A stretch of 9,665 bases of DNA from Saprospiraceae bacterium (GTDB lineage: Bacteria; Bacteroidota; Bacteroidia; Bacteroidales; JAIPBB01), in contig JAIPBB010000208.1 in assembly GCA_021739805.1 (NCBI GenBank), positions 1 to 9,665 of the forward strand. Reading direction: 5' to 3'. Below are positions 5,467-9,665 of this stretch, piece by piece. Position 1 is the first letter of the stretch, and every line of letters begins with the position of its first letter. The notes under the pieces are model-generated. The model was not told the DNA's origin. It worked only from the letters and a program-made list of their open reading frames with translations, and searched no databases. A program made the translations under genes and the position numbers.

Positions 5467-6411
5467 ATGGATATTTCAATAGTAATAGCTTTACTAAACG
5501 AAGATGAGTCAATTCCCGAACTTAAGGATTGGATTGTTAAGGTAATGAATGAAAATAGTTTTACTTATGAAATTATTTTTATTGATGATGGAAGCAAGGA
5601 TGGTTCATGGAAATTAATTGAGGGTTTTATACAAGAAAATCCTAATGTTAAAGGAATAAAATTTCGCCGCAATTATGGAAAATCTGCAGCTTTAAATAAA
5701 GGCTTTGAATTGGCTAAAGGTGATGTTGTAATTACCATGGATGCCGATTTGCAGGATAGTCCTGATGAAATTCCTGAACTTTATAGAATGATAAAAGAAG
5801 ATGGTTTTGATATAGTTTCAGGATGGAAGAAAAAGCGTTACGACCCTATAACAAAGACAATCCCTACAAAACTATATAACTGGACTGCCCGAAAAATCAC
5901 TAAAGTAAAACTTCATGATATGAATTGCGGGCTTAAATCATATAAAAAAGAAGTAGTTAAAAGTATTGAAGTTTATGGTGAAATGCATCGCTATATTCCG
6001 GCAATTGCTAGATGGGCAGGATTTGATAAAATAGGTGAAAAAGCAGTAATCCACCAGGCAAGAAAATATGGCAGTACCAAGTTTGGTTTGTCAAGATTTA
6101 TTAAAGGACCACTGGATTTACTATCTATTGCTTTTGTGTCGAAATTTGGAAAAAGACCAATGCATATTTTTGGCTCACTTGGGGTGATGATTTTTATTAT
6201 CGGTTTTCTCATAGCAGCATATCTTGCTTACGGTAAGTTTTTTATGGCTGAATACAGAATGACAGAGAGACCTTTATTTTATTTTGGTTTGCTATCAATG
6301 GTTCTAGGAACTCAACTATTTGTTTCGGGATTTTTGGCTGAACTTGTTTCGCGTAGTTCGCAGGATAGAAATAAATATGTTGTTGAGAAAGAAGTTGGAT
6401 TTGGAAATTAG
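5467..6411 (+). CDS. GT2 glycosyltransferase, polyprenyl-phosphate sugar transferase type (DPM1/GtrB-like)
   Basis: 314 residues from the ATG at 5467; earlier in-frame starts would overlap the preceding gene and add residues before the conserved ISIVIALLNED-type opening. The GT-A domain shows ISIVIALLNEDESI (3-16), IDDGSKDGS (39-47), GKSAALNKGFELAKGD (71-86), the metal- and nucleotide-binding DADLQDSPDEI (92-102) and a NCGLKSYK acceptor segment (153-160). Two C-terminal membrane helices (about 233-255 and 268-290) follow a SRFIKGPLDLL amphipathic stretch. This layout matches enzymes that transfer a sugar from a nucleotide donor to undecaprenyl or dolichyl phosphate at the inner face of the membrane. 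The exact sugar is unknown. Middle gene of the DUF4199-GT2-GT4 operon. Confidence 0.87.
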   Translation: MDISIVIALLNEDESIPELKDWIVKVMNENSFTYEIIFIDDGSKDGSWKLIEGFIQENPNVKGIKFRRNYGKSAALNKGFELAKGDVVITMDADLQDSPDEIPELYRMIKEDGFDIVSGWKKKRYDPITKTIPTKLYNWTARKITKVKLHDMNCGLKSYKKEVVKSIEVYGEMHRYIPAIARWAGFDKIGEKAVIHQARKYGSTKFGLSRFIKGPLDLLSIAFVSKFGKRPMHIFGSLGVMIFIIGFLIAAYLAYGKFFMAEYRMTERPLFYFGLLSMVLGTQLFVSGFLAELVSRSSQDRNKYVVEKEVGFGN

Positions 6412-6444
6412 ATGTTAGATTTTTAGTACATAGTAAATAGATTT

Positions 6445-6461
6445 GGAGTGAATAAGCATTG
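6445..6461 (+). promoter_or_regulatory. Ribosome binding site and TTG start codon of the GT4 gene
   Basis: GGAG at 6445-6448 lies ten bases before TTG at 6459-6461. An in-frame TAA at 6453-6455 excludes any earlier start, and the next in-frame ATG is far inside the conserved domain, so TTG is the only start that keeps the N-terminal beta strand. Confidence 0.7.
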
Positions 6462-7586
6462 AAGAAAAAGGTAATAATAATCGGAACGGCTCATCCTTTA
6501 AGAGGTGGATTGGCAAATTATAATGAAAGGATAGCCAAAGCCTATATTCAAAATGGTGATGATGTTAGGATTTTTAATTTTAGCCTTCAATATCCCGGAT
6601 TTCTTTTCCCCGGTAAAACTCAATATTCTTCTGAGCCTGCCCCTAGAGATTTAAAAATTGAAACTTGCATTAATTCTGTAAATCCATTTAATTGGATTAA
6701 AGTTGGAAGAAGAATTAAAAAGCTAAAACCGGATTTAGTTATTGTTAAGTTTTGGATTCCATTCATGGCTCCATGTTTGGGAACTATAAACAGAATTATC
6801 AAAAAGAACAGATATTCAAAAATCATTTCGATAATAGATAACATTATTCCGCACGAAAAACGAATTGGTGATAGAATTTTGGCAAACTATTTCGCAAAAA
6901 GCATTGATGGATTTGTCGCTATGTCGAAATCGGTTTTAACTGATCTTGAAACTTTTGATAAACAAAAACCAAAGCTTTTTAATCCACATCCGCTTTATGA
7001 TAATTTTGGTGAAATAATTCCTAAAGAATTAGCAAAGCAAAATCTTAAATTGGATAAAGAAACTAATTATTTATTGTTCTTTGGATTAATTCGAGACTAT
7101 AAAGGATTGGATTTATTGTTAGATGCTTTTGCAGATGAAAGATTCAAAGAGCTTTCGGTTAAGCTTTTAGTTGCAGGTGAGTTTTATTCAAATAAAGATA
7201 AATATTACGAACAGGTTGAAAAGCTAAAACTAAAAGAAAAAGTCATTTTTACTAATGATTTTGTGCCCGATAGCCAGGTTGCTGATTACTTTTGTGCCAG
7301 CGATATTATTGTTCAACCATATAAAGATGCCACTCAAAGCGGAGTTACTCAAATTGCATATCATTTCGAAAAACCTATGCTTGTTACTGATGTTGGCGGA
7401 TTAGCAGAAATAGTTCCCAAAGAAGTTGGTTATGTTGTTCAACCCAATGCCAAAGAAATAGCAGATTCAATTCTTGATTTTTATATAAATAATAAAGAAG
7501 AAGAATTTGTAAAAGGAGCAAAACTTGAAAAGCAAAAATATTCGTGGGATAGGATGTTGGGGACGATTGATGAGTTGGTAGGCTAA
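6459..7586 (+). CDS. GT4 (GT-B fold) glycosyltransferase
   Basis: 375 residues, typical for GT4. The N-terminal Rossmann domain opens KKKVIIIGTAHPLRGGLANYNERIAKAY with the glycine pair at 16-17 that contacts donor or acceptor. The C-terminal domain begins NYLLFFGLIRDYKGLDLLLDAF (203-224), with Arg212 and Lys215 at the donor-phosphate positions, then LLVAGEFY, FVPDSQVADYFCASDIIVQPYKDATQSGV (268-296) and KPMLVTDVGGLAEIV (305-319). In the last part the usual first Glu of the E-x7-E motif is replaced in the ATQSG segment, while Glu317 is present. No signal peptide or membrane helix; it likely works at the cytosolic face of the membrane, adding a hexose to a lipid-linked glycan. Starts with TTG, 47 bases after the GT2 gene and probably in the same operon. 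Confidence 0.85.
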   Translation: MKKKVIIIGTAHPLRGGLANYNERIAKAYIQNGDDVRIFNFSLQYPGFLFPGKTQYSSEPAPRDLKIETCINSVNPFNWIKVGRRIKKLKPDLVIVKFWIPFMAPCLGTINRIIKKNRYSKIISIIDNIIPHEKRIGDRILANYFAKSIDGFVAMSKSVLTDLETFDKQKPKLFNPHPLYDNFGEIIPKELAKQNLKLDKETNYLLFFGLIRDYKGLDLLLDAFADERFKELSVKLLVAGEFYSNKDKYYEQVEKLKLKEKVIFTNDFVPDSQVADYFCASDIIVQPYKDATQSGVTQIAYHFEKPMLVTDVGGLAEIVPKEVGYVVQPNAKEIADSILDFYINNKEEEFVKGAKLEKQKYSWDRMLGTIDELVG

Positions 7587-7634
7587 GGCTAAGGCGAAAG
7601 TTTAAAGGAAAAAGGCGAAAGGAAAAAGGCAAAA
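7582..7634. repeat. Purine-rich short tandem repeats (14-bp unit)
   Basis: GGCTAA occurs twice from 7581, then a 14-bp unit GGAAAAAGGCGAAA (7607-7620) is followed at once by GGAAAAAGGCAAAA (7621-7634), one base different. It starts at the stop codon of the GT4 gene. No terminator hairpin is visible here. Confidence 0.6.
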
Positions 7635-7675
7635 TAGTGTTAGAAGAAGGTTAGGTCGAAAGTTGAAATATAAAA

Positions 7676-7696
7676 TATCGAACACCGAATATTGAA
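7676..7696. repeat. Heptamer tandem repeat (TAYCGAA-like)
   Basis: Three consecutive seven-base units: TATCGAA, CACCGAA, TATTGAA. They resemble the heptamers at 4504-4531 in sequence and period. The rest of the 213-base gap to 7799 shows no gene, promoter or terminator that I can support. Confidence 0.5.
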
Positions 7697-7799
7697 TGAT
7701 TAAGTAAACAGTTGGCAAAAGGCATCCAGACGGACTATTTTCGGTTGAAGTTAGAAGTTTTTTCTTAAAGCCAGAATCCTAAACTTTAGTACTTCATTT

Positions 7800-8417
7800 C
7801 TAGAAAAAAAACAAAAAACTATTCCCCAACTTTGCTTTCCCTGGTTTTTCAAATACAACTGAATGACTTCTGCCAATATCCGGATGAGATATGATTTTAA
7901 AACCGGCGGCCAAAGCATGGTCAATTGTTTCACTCATTTTTTCCAAACTTACATGACCTTTGGGTTCAGAAACTAAAAGTTTAGCACCTTTTTTCAAAGA
8001 TTTAAATACTTGTTCAAAAACATTTTTCTGATTTGGAATTTCATGAATAACATAAAAAGCCAAGGCAAAATCAATTTGTCCGATTTGATCAGAAATATTA
8101 AGACTAGCTGAGCTTGCCAAACGACAATCAATATTATTGGAGTAATCAGATTTGTCAGCTTTTTTCTTTAAAGTAGAAAGCATTTTTTCCTGTACATCAA
8201 TAGCGATTACACTTCCATTTTTTCCAACCAAATTTGCCATTGGTAAAGTAAAGAAACCCATTGCACTACCAATATCGATAACATTCATGCCGGGTTTTAT
8301 GTAATCTTTTAATAATTTATTTGGATTATGCCCAAGTTTACGAACAGGATTTGCAAGTAAATAACCCATCCACCAGGGACAAACATGATTATCAGTATTG
8401 TTTTCAGTTTGATTCAT
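7800..8417 (-). CDS. Class I SAM-dependent methyltransferase
   Basis: 205 residues with a Rossmann methyltransferase core. The N-terminal HVCPWWMGYLLANPVRK (11-27) is characteristic of a small-methyltransferase family in which this Cys-Pro-Trp-Trp segment precedes the SAM domain. Motif I is MNVIDIGSAMGFFTLPMA (44-61), where the usual Cys-Gly of DIGCGxG is Ser-Ala; motif II IAIDVQ (71-76) supplies the acidic Asp74 for the ribose; IDFALAFYVIHEI (115-127) is motif IV and LLVSEPKGHVS (147-157) motif V. The substrate is unknown. The C-terminus ends in an odd LGNSFLFFF read from an A-rich stretch, so the last few residues may reflect sequence decay. Divergent from the toxin-antitoxin pair; I find no TAnnTTTG box upstream. 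Confidence 0.82.
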   Translation of the reverse strand: MNQTENNTDNHVCPWWMGYLLANPVRKLGHNPNKLLKDYIKPGMNVIDIGSAMGFFTLPMANLVGKNGSVIAIDVQEKMLSTLKKKADKSDYSNNIDCRLASSASLNISDQIGQIDFALAFYVIHEIPNQKNVFEQVFKSLKKGAKLLVSEPKGHVSLEKMSETIDHALAAGFKIISHPDIGRSHSVVFEKPGKAKLGNSFLFFF

Positions 8418-8465
8418 TTTGCTTAAATTTTGCCATTTAAATTTATGACGAAGCTTTTTGATTTT

Positions 8466-8498
8466 ATTGCAAAAAAAATAAAATTTGTATTATCTTTG
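8466..8498 (+). promoter_or_regulatory. Promoter of the toxin-antitoxin operon
   Basis: TATCTTTG (8491-8498) is an exact -7 box; ATTG (8466-8469) lies 21 bases upstream. Transcription would start near 8504, so the leader before ATG 8512 is very short. I see no clear palindrome overlapping it that could serve as operator. Confidence 0.55.
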
Positions 8499-8511
8499 AT
8501 TAAAAAAAGAA

Positions 8512-8754
8512 ATGAATATAATTGCTTTAAAATCTAACTTACATAAACTAATTGACCAAATTGAAAGTCAGAGCTTGCTTGAGGAATATTATAGTGAAAT
8601 GAAATCTCTAATTAAAAAAACTCAAATTAGTTCCTGGGATTCTTTAACAGAAGAGCAAAAGAAAGAAGTTCTTTTATCATATGAAGAAAGTGAAAATGAT
8701 AACAATCTTGTGGACAATGATACTGTAATGAACAAATACAAAGATTTGTTGTGA
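8512..8754 (+). CDS. Type II antitoxin, partner of the RelE/ParE toxin
   Basis: 80 residues, highly charged. The N-terminal half (1-36, MNIIALKSNLHKLIDQIESQSLLEEYYSEM) is helical and the C-terminal half carries SSWDSLTEEQKKEVLLSYEESENDNNLVDNDTVMNKYKDLL. The WDSLTEEQKKEV-LSYEESE block and the VMxKYKxxL end are recurrent in small antitoxins next to ParE in Bacteroidota, as I recall. Such an acidic, partly disordered tail normally wraps the toxin to neutralise it. A separate DNA-binding fold is not obvious. The last codon overlaps the toxin start (GTGA), which fits translational coupling. Confidence 0.75.
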   Translation: MNIIALKSNLHKLIDQIESQSLLEEYYSEMKSLIKKTQISSWDSLTEEQKKEVLLSYEESENDNNLVDNDTVMNKYKDLL

Positions 8755-9041
8755 AAATCAAATGGACAAAAAGAGCGCAAAAATCTTTTGATAATACTGT
8801 TGAATACCTTCAGGATGAATGGAGTATTAATTCTTCAAAAAAGTTTGTTCGAAAAGTCAACAAATTTATCGAAATTCTAAAGTTACAACCCCAAATCGGC
8901 AAATCTGAAATTATAAGAAACGATATAAGAAGTTTTGTGATTTCACGACAAATAACAGTATTTTATAGATTAAAAAAAGATACTATCATTTTATTGAAGT
9001 TTTTTGATACCAGACAAAATCCTACTAAGAAATTAAAATAG
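8751..9041 (+). CDS. RelE/ParE-superfamily toxin
   Basis: 96 residues starting with GTG at 8751, whose last two bases belong to the TGA of the antitoxin. The fold pattern is complete: first strand KIKWTKRAQKSFDN, helix pair VEYLQDEWSINSSKKFVRKVNKFIEIL, PQIGKSEIIRNDIRSFVISRQITVFYRLKKDTIILLKFFDTRQNP with the R-x-F and FYR strands and the final FFDTRQNP typical of ParE members. ParE proteins poison DNA gyrase while RelE members cut mRNA on the ribosome; this sequence looks closer to ParE, but target cannot be proven from it. It forms one operon with the antitoxin. Confidence 0.83.
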   Translation: MKIKWTKRAQKSFDNTVEYLQDEWSINSSKKFVRKVNKFIEILKLQPQIGKSEIIRNDIRSFVISRQITVFYRLKKDTIILLKFFDTRQNPTKKLK

Positions 9042-9049
9042 AAAAATCT

Positions 9050-9154
9050 ATGGGCTGGGGAAGACATGCACAGGATATGTTCAATCGCTTCATAGAAAAT
9101 AGGGCTGTGAACAAGAGTTTTGTTTATGTTAATAAATTTTCAGAACTGAATTAA
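9050..9154 (+). CDS. 34-codon ORF, unrecognised
   Basis: ATG at 9050 to TAA at 9154 encodes MGWGRHAQDMFNRF followed by IENRAVNKSF and a short tail. The composition is protein-like (Trp, Arg, His, aromatic residues) rather than the Lys/Asn/Ile noise of nearby AT-rich sequence, and codons are mixed. It starts nine bases after the toxin stop. I recognise no family. It could be a small peptide gene at the end of the toxin-antitoxin operon, or a fragment of a larger broken gene. Confidence 0.3.
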   Translation: MGWGRHAQDMFNRFIENRAVNKSFVYVNKFSELN

Positions 9155-9167
9155 TATTTATAAATAT
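9154..9167. promoter_or_regulatory. 14-bp perfect palindrome upstream of the Bro-N remnant
   Basis: ATATTTATAAATAT is its own reverse complement. It ends 34 bases before the Bro-N start and ahead of a near -7 box TATCTTTA (9177-9184, one mismatch). It could be an operator, but such palindromes arise easily in sequence this rich in A and T. Confidence 0.25.
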
Positions 9168-9200
9168 CATTTTATTTATCTTTACACAAAAGCAATTATA

Positions 9201-9434
9201 ATGTCAAATATTAAATTATTTCAGGATAAGAAAATTAGTTCTGTTTGGAATGCAGAAGATGAGAAATGGTATTTTGCAGTCGTTGATATTGTTGAAGTGT
9301 TAACCGAGAGCATTAAACCACGAGATTATTGGTATCGCTTAAAAAAGCGTGAAAAGAAAATGGAATTGACTTGTCGACAATTTGTCGACTACTGCTTAAA
9401 TCAACAGGGGGCAAGTTGTCCCCATCATGAATAA
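9201..9434 (+). pseudogene. Bro-N domain (BRO family) gene, frameshifted and truncated
   Basis: The frame opens MSNIKLFQDKKISSVWNAED then EKWYFAVVDIVEVLTESIKP and RDYWYRLKKREKK, the start of Bacteroidota Bro-N proteins that I know at well over 200 residues. After Lys53 the frame yields an atypical tail and stops at 9434 (77 codons). Moving one frame at the A-run 9357-9360, as if one A had been lost, gives NGIDLSTICRLLLKSTGGKL, the expected continuation of the domain, until TGA at 9428-9430. No further Bro-N sequence follows in any frame, so the C-terminal two thirds are gone. Bro-N proteins are linked to phages and other mobile DNA and probably bind DNA. Broken by both a frameshift and a truncation. 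Confidence 0.65.
9407..9423. repeat. 17-bp imperfect palindrome at the end of Bro-N homology
   Basis: GGGGGCAAGTTGTCCCC folds with eight pairs (one G-T wobble) around a single central base. Its G and C runs are striking in this AT-rich end and it lies exactly where recognisable Bro-N sequence ends. Confidence 0.45.
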
Positions 9435-9484
9435 ATTGCAAAATCTATCAATAAAAAAAGTAATAATCATTAATGTTAAGGTTG

Positions 9485-9499
9485 GGTACAAAATGTACC
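9485..9499. repeat. 15-bp palindrome GGTACA/TGTACC
   Basis: GGTACA (9485-9490) and TGTACC (9494-9499) are perfect inverted repeats around AAA. It is flanked by GGTTG before and TACCC after. It could be part of a mobile-element end, an operator or a small hairpin; nothing near it decides between these. Confidence 0.4.
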
Positions 9500-9595
9500 T
9501 ACCCATTGTTTAGATAAGACACTTTGAAAAAAAGGTATAATACTCAAAAATGGTTGGTAAAATCAACTGAATAACCTTATTCCCTAAGGGTAAGT

Positions 9596-9631
9596 AAAAG
9601 TTTTATGAAAATGGTTTCATAAAACTTTTTT
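9596..9631 (+). terminator. 15-bp hairpin with T-run just before a possible gene start
   Basis: AAAAGTTTTATGAAA (9596-9610) pairs perfectly with TTTCATAAAACTTTT (9615-9629) around ATGG, and six T run through 9631. It would act as a terminator on either strand. Lying four bases before an ATG, it could stop read-through into the following gene, a known device in insertion sequences. Confidence 0.55.
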
Positions 9632-9634
9632 AGT

Positions 9635-9665
9635 ATGGAAAAACAGTCAAAAAAAAGCGTTGTTG
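9635..9665 (+). CDS. Possible start of a gene cut by the right edge
   Basis: ATG at 9635 opens MEKQSKKSVV and stays open to the edge. Ten codons are too few to name a family. The hairpin directly ahead, the Bro-N truncation and the nearby palindromes make a transposase a fair guess, but only that. Confidence 0.3.
   Translation, partial: MEKQSKKSVV

Noticed and set aside
6398..6447. 8-bp direct repeat GATTTGGA at 6398-6405 and 6440-6447, as if flanking a small insertion ahead of the TTG-started gene
   Set aside because: Eight bases with a 34-base interval is weak evidence in AT-rich DNA, and nothing between them resembles an element.
7755..7782. Imperfect hairpin CTTAAAG/CTTTAG as a terminator for the methyltransferase
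   Set aside because: The stem has a bulge and on the minus strand it is followed by A residues, not T.
7751..7933. Minus-strand 60-codon open frame overlapping the methyltransferase 3' end
   Set aside because: The methyltransferase frame carries the family motifs; this other frame does not resemble any protein.

Overview
The window is AT-rich, uses the Bacteroidota promoter pattern (a -7 box close to TAnnTTTG, with a TTG/TTTG about 19 bases upstream) and lacks strong Shine-Dalgarno sites before most genes. Gene content agrees: DUF4199 membrane protein, lipocalin-like lipoprotein, TAXI solute-binding protein, Bacteroidota-style ParE module and Bro-N protein. I place it in Bacteroidota, probably an environmental or uncultured lineage; no gene here allows a finer placement.

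Layout. 1-1549 (minus): a class III aminotransferase followed by a guanine deaminase that runs off the left edge, probably one transcript. 1659-2069 (plus): a small lipoprotein. 2087-2240: a GC-richer 54-bp tandem repeat built from nested hairpin elements. 2264-3224 (minus): a YciO-like member of the threonylcarbamoyl-AMP synthase family and a cupin, probably one operon. 3382-4275 (plus): an orphan TAXI periplasmic binding protein with a clear terminator. 4310-4635: an intergenic stretch crowded with palindromes and short repeats. 4643-4738 (minus): the SRP (4.5S-like) RNA with its own promoter and T-run. 4911-7586 (plus): a DUF4199 membrane protein, a GT2 polyprenyl-phosphate-type glycosyltransferase and a GT4 glycosyltransferase, likely an envelope-glycan operon. 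7587-7799: degenerate short repeats. 7800-8417 (minus): a SAM-dependent methyltransferase. 8512-9041 (plus): a type II toxin-antitoxin pair with a RelE/ParE-fold toxin. 9050-9665: a decayed accessory stretch with a 34-codon ORF, a frameshifted and truncated Bro-N gene, several palindromes, and a possible gene start at the right edge just behind a 15-bp hairpin.

Most of the left and centre is ordinary housekeeping and envelope biology. The unusual material is (a) a family of 24-bp hairpin elements with a conserved 12-nt loop and covarying stems, one form of which looks inserted inside the loop of another, and (b) the right-hand end, where a toxin-antitoxin pair, a Bro-N pseudogene and possible mobile-element sequence sit together. 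All three convergent intergenic gaps in the window hold repeats, while the divergent and tandem gaps hold promoters or very little. I see no complete new defence or metabolic system here.
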